From: Mucilaginibacter sp. UBA5151
Lineage (GTDB): Bacteria > Bacteroidota > Bacteroidia > Sphingobacteriales > Sphingobacteriaceae
Direction: 5' to 3'
DNA: 64,000 bases
Assembly (NCBI GenBank): GCA_002413785.1
Contig: DHXR01000020.1
Location: 1-64,000, forward strand
Shown: in pieces, positions 1-7,191 of the stretch
How the letters are laid out: every line of letters starts with the position of its first letter
Position numbering within the stretch: the first letter of the stretch is position 1
The notes under the pieces: model-generated
Told to the model about the DNA's origin: nothing
The model's input: the letters and a program-made list of their open reading frames with translations, nothing else
Database searches by the model: none
Made by a program: the position numbers and the translations under genes

Positions 1-16
1 TTTCATTCACGGCACA

Positions 17-95
17 CCTGAACGTAGCGAAGCATCTTCCCGAACTGACAAGCAGGCTACCTGCATAGCGCAGAAGATCCTTCGCTACGGTCAGG
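17..95. repeat. Imperfect inverted repeat with inner hairpin
   Basis: The 23-base arms at 17-39 and 73-95 are reverse complements except at two positions; each contains CGTAGCGAAG or its complement. Between them lies a short hairpin, GCAGG (52-56), CTA loop, CCTGC (60-64). It lies past the 3' end of the minus-strand Cys-rich gene and could act as a terminator or be a REP-like dispersed element. Only this copy was found in the window. Confidence 0.7.
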
Positions 96-167
96 ATTGC
101 AAAAAAATCAGCGTTTTCCTTAATATTGTAATCCCGATAAAACTAAAACACCATGCTTCGTGATTCA

Positions 168-728
168 CTACTTGTCAACGCATTTGCACTGGATGGTGCC
201 CCAACCAAACGTTTCGTTAACAGATATGGGGCAACTGCCAAAATGCGCGCCGTGTATCAAGCCCTCCGCCCTGAAGAGCTGGCCTCCCAAACTAACATAA
301 GCATGGCATTTGCATTTACAAGTACCTATATCGCAGTTTATCGTTGTTTTATCCTTACTTAAGGATGATGCGCAATTACCCGGGTTCTCTTTTTTGCAAT
401 CGTCAGCCTTTTTGTAAATCTCAAGCGACTGGGCCTCTGCCACCAACGCTGCCATATTGGTTAAAAGCTTCTGGTCGATCTCCTTTTTGACCTTCCTTTC
501 TATTTCTTTGTTTACAAAATCAGCAAAGGCCGATTTAGCCTTTGCCAGGGCATCCAGGTAAGCTTTCATTGCAGCATCCAGCGCCTCCCTGTATTTTTTT
601 AATGCCGCGTCGGCATCGTCCTTCCGTTTATCTGTTTCCTTTTGCTTCAGTGCGTCATCAATGTCTTTGTCAAATTGCTTTTTGGCCTCATCTTCGGCCT
701 TCTTAAGCGCGTCATATTCCGTTGACAT
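168..728 (-). CDS. Hypothetical protein, coiled coil plus Cys-rich C-terminus
   Basis: A 186-residue protein I do not recognise. There is no signal peptide and no membrane segment. Residues 1 to about 100 are almost entirely Lys, Asp, Glu and Ala and look like a long alpha-helical coiled coil. From about residue 109 the composition changes to a Cys-rich domain with nine cysteines, including CKCKCH and a final CKC, followed by Gly and aromatic residues. This could be a metal-binding or disulfide-stabilised module, but which one cannot be told from sequence. The gene is divergent from RNase R with about 240 AT-rich bases between. ATG start; the stop is followed by the 17-95 inverted repeat. The reading frame is probably real; the function is unknown. 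Confidence 0.7.
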   Translation of the reverse strand: MSTEYDALKKAEDEAKKQFDKDIDDALKQKETDKRKDDADAALKKYREALDAAMKAYLDALAKAKSAFADFVNKEIERKVKKEIDQKLLTNMAALVAEAQSLEIYKKADDCKKENPGNCASSLSKDKTTINCDIGTCKCKCHAYVSLGGQLFRAEGLIHGAHFGSCPISVNETFGWGTIQCKCVDK

Positions 729-941
729 GGTTTTTATGGTTTTAGGGTTAAATGATAATTACAGTTATATATTTTTATTAAACTTATTATCAACTATTTA
801 CACTTTTATTTTGCCTTTGTCGCTATTGCCCCGTTATTGCTGGTATTGTTGCCGCCATTCCTTGTCTTTTGAGTGCGTTGCGCCGGCCAAAATTGGCATT
901 AAATTCATTTTGCACCTTACGCCTGCGCATACAAAACTTTG

Positions 942-949
942 TATCTTTG
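942..949 (+). promoter_or_regulatory. Putative -7 box upstream of RNase R gene
   Basis: TATCTTTG matches the Bacteroidetes -7 consensus TAnnTTTG exactly and ends 19 bases before the ATG at 969. No good TTTG -33 element is seen at the usual 19-base spacing, so only half of the promoter is supported. The rest of 729-968 is AT-rich, with no other element recognised. Confidence 0.5.
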
Positions 950-968
950 CTGATTACATAAGCTATCT

Positions 969-3104
969 ATGTCTAAAAAGAAAAACCATCCCTCTATTGA
1001 CCAGGTACTAACCCAAATGGTACTTGATATATTCGAACAAAACGGCAACACGCCATTAAATTACAAACAGGTTGCTGCCAAATTAAATGTCCGCGACCCT
1101 GATGCACGCGATGTTATTTTCGATATCCTGAAAAGCGAAACAGAAAAAGGCGTTTTAAAAGAACTTTCTCCGGGCAAGTTCCAGTTACTGGTACTGAAAA
1201 CATTTATCGAAGGCGTGGTTGATATGACCAACGACGGCTCGGCCTTTATTGTCACTGGCGACGAATTTGAGAATGACATTTTTGTTGCCCCCCGCAAACT
1301 CCGCAATGCCTTAAATGGCGACCGCGTAAAGGTTTACGTTTATGCCAAGAGCAAGGGGAAAAATAAAGAAGGCGAAGTAATAGAAATATTGCAGCGTGCT
1401 AAAATGGAGTTTACCGGCATCGTAAAGCTATCGGAACGGTTTGCATTTTTTATCCCTGACGACCGTAAAATGATGCACGATATTTTTATCCCGATGAGCG
1501 AACTAAACGGCGCTAAAAACGGCATAAAGGCTATTGCTGAAATTACCGACTGGCCGGTTGAGGCCAAAAACCCAATTGGGCGCATCAAGCACATTTTGGG
1601 TAAGCAGGGCGAGAATGATACGGAAATGAACGCCATTCTTGCCGAGTATGGCTTCCCGTTGTCGTTTCCGGCAGAAGTAGAGCATGAATCGGAAGAAATA
1701 ACTGATGTAATTGCCAAAGATGAGATAGCGAAAAGACGCGACTTCCGTGATGTTACCACTTTCACTATCGATCCTTTTGACGCGAAAGATTTTGACGACG
1801 CACTTTCGTTTAAATTGCTGGACAACGGTAATTACGAAATTGGCGTTCATATCGCCGATGTATCACATTATATAAAACCCGACTCGGCCCTTGATAAAGA
1901 AGCCGAAGAGCGCGGCACATCGGTTTACCTGGTCGACAGGGTGATCCCCATGCTGCCCGAACGTTTATCCAACGGCTTGTGCTCCTTACGGCCAAAGGAA
2001 GATAAACTTTGTTTTTCGGCTGTGTTTGAAATGAATGAAGAAGCCTACATTATCAACGAATGGTTTGGCAAAACGGTCATTAACTCCGACAGGCGCTTTG
2101 CTTACGAAGAGGTGCAGGAAGTGATCGAAAACAAAGCCGGGGATTTTGTTGATGAGATCCAAAAGCTGAATGCTTTGGCATACAAACTGCGTGAGCGCAA
2201 GTTTAAAAACGGCGCCATAAGTTTTGAAACAACCGAGGTTAAATTTAAACTGGATGAACACGGCAAACCAACCGGCGTATATGTAAAAGAACGCAAGGAC
2301 GCCCATAAACTGATTGAAGATTTTATGCTGCTTGCCAACCGTAAAGTAGCCGAATATGTAAGTAAAATGGGTAAAGGCAAACATAAATACACCTTTGTTT
2401 ACCGCGTACATGATACACCAAAACCCGAAGCCCTGGCTAATTTTGCACAGTTTGCTTTAAGATTTGGTTATAAGATCAACACTAAATCGGATAAAGAAAC
2501 AGCCAAATCCCTTAATTTTTTGATGGAGGATGTGGAGGGGACAAAAGAACAGAACGTACTTACCCAACTGGCCATTCGCTCCATGGCTAAAGCCATTTAC
2601 ACCACAAAAAGCAGCAGTCATTATGGTTTGGCTTTTGACCATTATACACATTTTACTTCCCCTATCCGCCGTTACCCGGATGTGATGGTGCACCGGCTGT
2701 TATTCCATTACCTGAATGGAGGTCAGTCGGCCAATGCCGAACATTATGAGAAATTATGCCAGCACAGTTCGCAAATGGAGAAAAAAGCGGCTGACGCCGA
2801 ACGTTCGTCAATAAAATACAAACAGGCTGAATTCCTGAAAGACCAGGTGGGCAGTGTTTACAGCGGCGTGATCTCCGGGGTTACCGAATGGGGCATGTAT
2901 GTGGAAATTATTGAAAATAAATGCGAAGGCATGATCCGCCTGCGCGATATATCGGATGACTTTTATACTTTAGACGAAAAAAATTATGCCATCATCGGGC
3001 AGCGTAAAAAGAAGGTTTACCAGCTGGGCGATGAAGTAAAAATAAGGGTTAAAAACGTTGATCTGACGAAGAAACAGATTGATTTTTCCTTAGTACTGGA
3101 TTAG
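969..3104 (+). CDS. rnr: Ribonuclease R (RNB-family 3'-5' exoribonuclease)
   Basis: Processive 3'-to-5' exoribonuclease that degrades structured RNA in the cytoplasm. The 711 residues follow the family order: N-terminal helix-turn-helix (about 1-70), cold-shock/OB domains (about 70-230), the catalytic RNB domain (about 255-590) and a C-terminal S1 domain (about 630-710). The RNB signature with the metal-binding aspartates is DPFDAKDFDDA at residues 268-278. It is shorter than E. coli RNase R (813 aa), lacking the long Lys-rich tail, which is common in Bacteroidetes. The ATG at 969 is preceded by a TATCTTTG promoter element. The polyprenyl synthase gene follows on the same strand across a repeat-rich 100-base gap. 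Confidence 0.96.
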   Translation: MSKKKNHPSIDQVLTQMVLDIFEQNGNTPLNYKQVAAKLNVRDPDARDVIFDILKSETEKGVLKELSPGKFQLLVLKTFIEGVVDMTNDGSAFIVTGDEFENDIFVAPRKLRNALNGDRVKVYVYAKSKGKNKEGEVIEILQRAKMEFTGIVKLSERFAFFIPDDRKMMHDIFIPMSELNGAKNGIKAIAEITDWPVEAKNPIGRIKHILGKQGENDTEMNAILAEYGFPLSFPAEVEHESEEITDVIAKDEIAKRRDFRDVTTFTIDPFDAKDFDDALSFKLLDNGNYEIGVHIADVSHYIKPDSALDKEAEERGTSVYLVDRVIPMLPERLSNGLCSLRPKEDKLCFSAVFEMNEEAYIINEWFGKTVINSDRRFAYEEVQEVIENKAGDFVDEIQKLNALAYKLRERKFKNGAISFETTEVKFKLDEHGKPTGVYVKERKDAHKLIEDFMLLANRKVAEYVSKMGKGKHKYTFVYRVHDTPKPEALANFAQFALRFGYKINTKSDKETAKSLNFLMEDVEGTKEQNVLTQLAIRSMAKAIYTTKSSSHYGLAFDHYTHFTSPIRRYPDVMVHRLLFHYLNGGQSANAEHYEKLCQHSSQMEKKAADAERSSIKYKQAEFLKDQVGSVYSGVISGVTEWGMYVEIIENKCEGMIRLRDISDDFYTLDEKNYAIIGQRKKKVYQLGDEVKIRVKNVDLTKKQIDFSLVLD

Positions 3105-3118
3105 TGAGTTGTTCAGAA

Positions 3119-3200
3119 GTTGTAAAGGTTATAAGAGTTGTAAATGTTATAACCTTTTTTAACTCTTACAACATTTACAACAATTTCAACTTATTACAAC
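3119..3200. repeat. Period-9 tandem repeat with inverted arm
   Basis: Four imperfect 9-base units (GTTGTAAAG, GTTATAAGA, GTTGTAAAT, GTTATAACC) occupy 3119-3154. They are followed by a T run and then units in reverse complement (ACTCTTACA, ACATTTACA and similar) up to about 3200. The two halves can pair into a long A/T-rich hairpin between rnr and the polyprenyl synthase gene. The 26375-26494 region uses nearly the same unit. Confidence 0.8.
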
Positions 3201-3204
3201 CAAC

Positions 3205-4179
3205 ATGAAGAAACTACAAGATCTGCAGGAAATGATAAACAAGGCGGTAATTAAACTGCCTTTTCCAACCTATCCTGCAGCATTATACGAGCCGATAACT
3301 TATATCCTGTCGCTTGGCGGCAAGCGGATGCGCCCGGCGCTCCTTTTAATGGCCTGCGACCTTTTTGGCGGCGATGTTGAAGCGGCAATGTCACCCGCCC
3401 TGGCGATAGAAGTATTCCATAATTTCACTTTAATGCATGATGACATTATGGATAACGCCCCATTGCGGCGCGGTAATGTAACCGTGCATGAACTGTGGAA
3501 CAATAATGTGGGCATACTATCCGGCGATGTGATGCTGATTGAAGGCTACAAGTTAATGATGCAGGTGGAAGATCGGCTATTGCGGCCCATTCTGAATATA
3601 TTCAATGATACTGCGGTGGGCGTGTGCGAGGGGCAGCAGTTGGATATGGAATTTGAAGAGCGTAATGAAGTTCATATTGATGAATATTTAAACATGATCC
3701 GCCTTAAAACCGCTGTTGTATTGGGCGGCGCCCTGAAAATTGGAGCCCTGATCGGCGGCGCTGACCGCAGGGATGCAGAACTATTGAGCAGTTTTGGTGA
3801 ACATTTAGGATTAGCTTTCCAGTTACAGGATGACATCCTCGATGTGTACGGCGATCCTGAGAAATTCGGCAAACAGGTGGGCGGCGATATTATATCAAAC
3901 AAAAAAACCTATTTACTAATAAAGGCACTTGAATTGGCTACTGAGCAGCAAACCAAAGAACTAAACTACTGGATTGCCCTTAAAGAATTCGACAATACAG
4001 AGAAGGTGGAGGCAGTAACCGCTATTTACAATTTACTGGAGGTACGCCAGTACGCAGAAACCGCTATGCAAACATACGCCGACAAAGCATTTGAAGCCCT
4101 CGACGCCATCAATTTACCCGAAGATCATAAACAATACCTGCGCGATTTTGCAGATGGTTTATTGGTGAGGGAGAATTAG
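3205..4179 (+). CDS. Polyprenyl (trans-isoprenyl) diphosphate synthase
   Basis: Condenses isopentenyl diphosphate with an allylic diphosphate to make a trans-polyprenyl diphosphate, used for quinone side chains or other isoprenoids. It is 324 residues, the usual family length. Both aspartate-rich motifs are present: DDIMD at 79-83 followed by NAPLRRG, and DDILD at 209-213 in the context LAFQLQDD. The residues before the first motif include Phe and Leu rather than several small residues, but I cannot fix the product chain length from that. ATG at 3205, just after a period-9 repeat. The family is certain; the exact product (farnesyl, geranylgeranyl or longer) is not. Confidence 0.93.
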   Translation: MKKLQDLQEMINKAVIKLPFPTYPAALYEPITYILSLGGKRMRPALLLMACDLFGGDVEAAMSPALAIEVFHNFTLMHDDIMDNAPLRRGNVTVHELWNNNVGILSGDVMLIEGYKLMMQVEDRLLRPILNIFNDTAVGVCEGQQLDMEFEERNEVHIDEYLNMIRLKTAVVLGGALKIGALIGGADRRDAELLSSFGEHLGLAFQLQDDILDVYGDPEKFGKQVGGDIISNKKTYLLIKALELATEQQTKELNYWIALKEFDNTEKVEAVTAIYNLLEVRQYAETAMQTYADKAFEALDAINLPEDHKQYLRDFADGLLVREN

Positions 4180-4272
4180 TGATTTCATAATACACTTATT
4201 ATCAGGTTATTTTAAGAGGTAAAATTAGAAAATTGTGAAGAAGAAATAGCCTGGGCTAAAATCAGCGGCGGG

Positions 4273-4382
4273 TGTCATGGTGAGGCACTCGAACCATGAG
4301 CGCAAAGGCACGACTCCAATGCATTAGCGCTAATGCAAAGCGTACAGGCCACCCTACATGGTTCGAGCGCCTCACCATGACA
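4273..4382. repeat. 110-bp inverted repeat with central palindrome
   Basis: The 26-base arms at 4273-4298 and 4357-4382 are reverse complements with one mismatch. Each begins or ends with TGTCATGGTGAGGC or its complement. Near the exact centre is a perfect 16-base palindrome, GCATTAGCGCTAATGC (4321-4336). The symmetry suggests a small non-autonomous mobile element or a cruciform-forming site. Confidence 0.85.
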
Positions 4383-4419
4383 GCCCTTTTTTTCCATAAA
4401 GGGACACCTTCGCTCCAGG

Positions 4420-4535
4420 GGGCGACCACAAGGGATCGCCCCTACACATCGTCCGCATTTATAAAGATCGAATATTATAAAATCGCCCTGTTGTTATCAA
4501 AAATGATCCGTAGGGGCGATCCCTTGTGGTCGCCC
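4420..4535. repeat. 116-bp element with perfect 26-bp inverted arms
   Basis: The arms at 4420-4445 and 4510-4535 are perfect reverse complements, each containing GGGCGACCACAAGGGATCGC or its complement. They are separated by 64 AT-rich bases. Arms of the form GGGCGACCACAAGG...CCCCTAC are a familiar type of short interspersed repeat in bacterial genomes. No open frame of substance lies inside. Confidence 0.85.
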
Positions 4536-4645
4536 TTGTAAGCCGGGCAGCCCCGGATGGAAAATCAGTAAGGGTGCAATATGCAATACCTGTTAATTTT
4601 AAGATAGCGGAAGACTAACATTAAAGCTTAACGCCTCATATACTA

Positions 4646-4676
4646 TTTGGCGGGTATATAGAATTGGCTATATTTA
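4646..4676 (+). promoter_or_regulatory. Bacteroidetes-type promoter abutting a start codon
   Basis: TTTG at 4646-4649, a 19-base spacer, and TATATTTA at 4669-4676 (7 of 8 to TAnnTTTG) form a near-perfect promoter. Only four bases separate the -7 box from the ATG at 4681, so transcription should begin at or next to the start codon. Confidence 0.7.
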
Positions 4677-4680
4677 TCGC

Positions 4681-5490
4681 ATGAAGAGAGTTTTATTTAT
4701 TGCAGTAATGATCCCGCTAAGTCTGCAGTTAACGGCCCAATCAGTTTCAACTTTACAAGATACTGCCAGAATCTATACCGAGGTTGACGTTAACCCTAAA
4801 TTTCCTGGAGGACTTAAAGCTTTTGATAGCTATATTGATTCTAATTCCGTTAAAATTTTAAAGGCCGACCACACGTCAGGGATCGTTATTGCCCTGGTTT
4901 TAATTGAAAGGGATGGCAAAGTAACCATGCCTAAAATTGTAAAAAGCCTGACGCACGCAACGGATTCTGCCGCTATTTACTTATTAAATAATAGCCCATT
5001 ATGGAAACCCGCCTTTAAAAACGGTTTGCCGGTGCGGAGCCGCTGGCCCGCAGTAGTAAGATTTAATGGTGCACAATATACGCAGGGAGAAAATAATACT
5101 GAAGGTAAAATAATAAAACCTAAATACGTCGAAGTAACTGTTGACGAACCAAATCCTCAAAACAGTGTAGATCCTAAAAAGATATATAAAATGTACGAAC
5201 AAGCCCCGGAATTTCCGGGCGGGATTGAAAAGTTCGCATTATATCTAAAACAGAATTTTAATTTACCCCCGAATTCCAACGGTATTAAAGGAAGAGTCAT
5301 ACTCAGCTTTGTTGTAGAACTGGATGGAAGTTTAACCGACGTAAGGGTCGCAAGAGGGTTATCCCCTGACATTGATAAAGAGGCAATACGAGTAATCAGC
5401 AAAGGCCCCAAATGGCACCCCGGCATTTGGAATAGCAAACCTGTACGCATCGCTTTTTTGACTCACATTGACATGCCCATTAATCCCTAA
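4681..5490 (+). CDS. Exported protein with two TonB_C-like domains
   Basis: A 269-residue protein with an N-terminal signal peptide (about 1-20, ending LQLTAQS) and two TonB C-terminal-like repeats. The first (about 30-135) has the segment FPGGLKAFDSYI, the second (about 170-268) FPGGIEKFALYL; in each a beta-rich segment containing a V/I-x-x-DG turn follows. This is the fold that contacts TonB boxes, but here there is no membrane anchor or proline-rich linker, so it is not a normal energy transducer. It may be a free periplasmic partner of TonB-dependent receptors. It is followed 12 bases later by the M1 peptidase gene and is probably co-transcribed with it. The domain call is firm; the role is inference. 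Confidence 0.85.
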   Translation: MKRVLFIAVMIPLSLQLTAQSVSTLQDTARIYTEVDVNPKFPGGLKAFDSYIDSNSVKILKADHTSGIVIALVLIERDGKVTMPKIVKSLTHATDSAAIYLLNNSPLWKPAFKNGLPVRSRWPAVVRFNGAQYTQGENNTEGKIIKPKYVEVTVDEPNPQNSVDPKKIYKMYEQAPEFPGGIEKFALYLKQNFNLPPNSNGIKGRVILSFVVELDGSLTDVRVARGLSPDIDKEAIRVISKGPKWHPGIWNSKPVRIAFLTHIDMPINP

Positions 5491-5502
5491 TCGACAGTAA
5501 AA

Positions 5503-7098
5503 ATGAAAAAATTACTTACTTTGCTGATATGCGTGATAAGTATGCACTCATACGCCCAGCAAACCTTCACCTCCGGCGGTAAGCTAAAGCTTGAACAGGC
5601 CATTATGGATGTCAGGCATTATACCATCGCGTTAAATGTCGATTTTAACCAAAGATCTATTGACGGTTATACCATTATTGATGTGATTATGGCGCAGCCG
5701 ACAAAAGTACTGCTGTTTGATCTATTGGATTCTCTTGGCGTGAGGGAAGTACTTGTCAACAATAGAAAGCAACCATTTGAATATAAAGACAACCTTGTCC
5801 GCATTAACCTTAATGACAAACTGCCTGCCGGGAAGGCAAGTGTAAAAGTTATTTACGGCGGCAAGCCGCACGTAGCCCGCAGACCACCCTGGGACGATGG
5901 TTTTATCTGGTCGCGCGATTCTACAGGGCATCCATGGATGGCCATTACCGCCGAAGGTACTGGCGGTAAATTGTATTTCCCATGCAAAGATCATCCCTCT
6001 GATGAACCCAATGAAGGCGTTGATATGATTATCACTGTTCCCAAAGACTTGATGATGGCCGGTCTGGGTTTGCTGCAAAAGGTAAGCAAACATGGCGCAA
6101 CAGCCACCTATCACTGGAAAACGAATTATACCATAAATAACTACAGCATCATTTTTAATGCGGGTGATTATACGGTAGTGAGCCGTCCATATATAACGGT
6201 TGACGGGCATACCGTTCCCATACAGTTTTATGTACTGAAAGAACACGCCGGCAAAGCAGAACACCACCTGGATATTTTTGTGAAAACCATTCACGAACAG
6301 GAAAAATATTTTGGCGAGTACCCATGGGTAAAAGAAAAAATCGGCATCGTAGAAACGCCGCACCTGGGCATGGAGCACCAGACCATGAATGCATACGGCA
6401 ACAAATTCCGCTATACAAAAGTTGGCGGCGAGGATTATGACGGCCTGATGCACCATGAATTCGGGCATGAGTGGTGGGGTAACAAGGTAACTTCCAAAGA
6501 CTGGGCCGATTACTGGATCCACGAAGGGATCTGCACCTTTGGCGACTGTTTATACGTGCGTGAATTTGAAGGGCAACGGGCCTATATTGATTATTATAAA
6601 AACAGGATCTTGCCGGGGATCCAAAATAAACTCCCGGTGGTAATGGGTAAGGATATTGATGAAGAGGCCGCCTATAACGGCGATATCTATCCAAAAGGCG
6701 CTTTTTTCATGCATACCATTTGCTATATTATGGGCGACAGCCTGTTTTATCCCGCCCTTAAAAAGTTTGTCACCTCCCCGCAATATACTTACGATAACCT
6801 GGTTACCACCGATGACGTGGAACAATTTTTCAGCAAAGAATCGGGCCGGGACCTGAAACCCCTGTTTGACCTTTACCTGCGTACCATTAACAAGCTCGAA
6901 ATCCATATCAGGCAAATGCCTGATAACAAATATCTCATCCGGTTACAAAACATCGGTATCCCGCTCCCGATGGATGTAACAACCGATGCCGGGACTAAAC
7001 GGATGACCGTTGATGGTAAAGGCTTAATTGTGGGGAGTAAAACCATGCCGGTGATTGACGCAGATACCTATTATATCAAGAAAATCACTATTGAGTAA
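5503..7098 (+). CDS. M1-family zinc metallopeptidase, exported
   Basis: A gluzincin aminopeptidase expected to trim N-terminal residues from peptides in the periplasm or at the cell surface. The signal peptide is residues 1-18 (MKKLLTLLICVISMHSYA). The zinc site is HEFGH at 318-322 with the third ligand Glu341, which is the HExxH-x18-E spacing of family M1. The upstream substrate-binding motif reads GMEH in place of the usual GAMEN. It is 531 residues, lacking the large C-terminal helical domain of aminopeptidase N, as in short bacterial M1 proteins. A hairpin with no clear T run follows the stop (7109-7147). Confidence 0.92.
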   Translation: MKKLLTLLICVISMHSYAQQTFTSGGKLKLEQAIMDVRHYTIALNVDFNQRSIDGYTIIDVIMAQPTKVLLFDLLDSLGVREVLVNNRKQPFEYKDNLVRINLNDKLPAGKASVKVIYGGKPHVARRPPWDDGFIWSRDSTGHPWMAITAEGTGGKLYFPCKDHPSDEPNEGVDMIITVPKDLMMAGLGLLQKVSKHGATATYHWKTNYTINNYSIIFNAGDYTVVSRPYITVDGHTVPIQFYVLKEHAGKAEHHLDIFVKTIHEQEKYFGEYPWVKEKIGIVETPHLGMEHQTMNAYGNKFRYTKVGGEDYDGLMHHEFGHEWWGNKVTSKDWADYWIHEGICTFGDCLYVREFEGQRAYIDYYKNRILPGIQNKLPVVMGKDIDEEAAYNGDIYPKGAFFMHTICYIMGDSLFYPALKKFVTSPQYTYDNLVTTDDVEQFFSKESGRDLKPLFDLYLRTINKLEIHIRQMPDNKYLIRLQNIGIPLPMDVTTDAGTKRMTVDGKGLIVGSKTMPVIDADTYYIKKITIE

Positions 7099-7108
7099 AT
7101 AGATTAAA

Positions 7109-7147
7109 AAGGAGGTGCTGTAACATGAGTGTTGCAGTATCCCCCTT
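7109..7147 (+). terminator. Terminator-like hairpin after M1 peptidase
   Basis: AAGGAGG...CTGTAACA, a TGAG loop, then TGTTGCAG...CCCCCTT fold into a stem of about 17 pairs with a G-T pair and small mismatches. There is no strong U tract, so it may be a processing or 3'-end stability structure rather than a classical terminator. Confidence 0.5.
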
Positions 7148-7191
7148 GTGCATTATTCCGTTAATTTTACACCTCTTATTAAACGTTCCTA

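Larger units (their letters stand above)
4180..4645. other. Intergenic region with two inverted-repeat elements
   Basis: About 500 bases between the polyprenyl synthase and the TonB_C gene with no credible coding sequence. It holds two unrelated inverted repeats (4273-4382 and 4420-4535) described separately. It ends in the promoter of the gene starting at 4681. An open frame across the repeats is explained by their GC content. Confidence 0.75.

Noticed and set aside
153..362. Plus-strand open frame over the Cys-rich gene
   Set aside because: It lies antisense to the end of the 168-728 gene, has no coding character, and no promoter or homology signal.
4296..4541. Open frame across the inverted repeats
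   Set aside because: It is produced by the GC-rich arms of the two repeat elements; the product is repeat-encoded.
5722..6522. 266-codon antisense frame in the M1 peptidase gene
   Set aside because: A long frame opposite a confidently assigned gene; no start context or family features.
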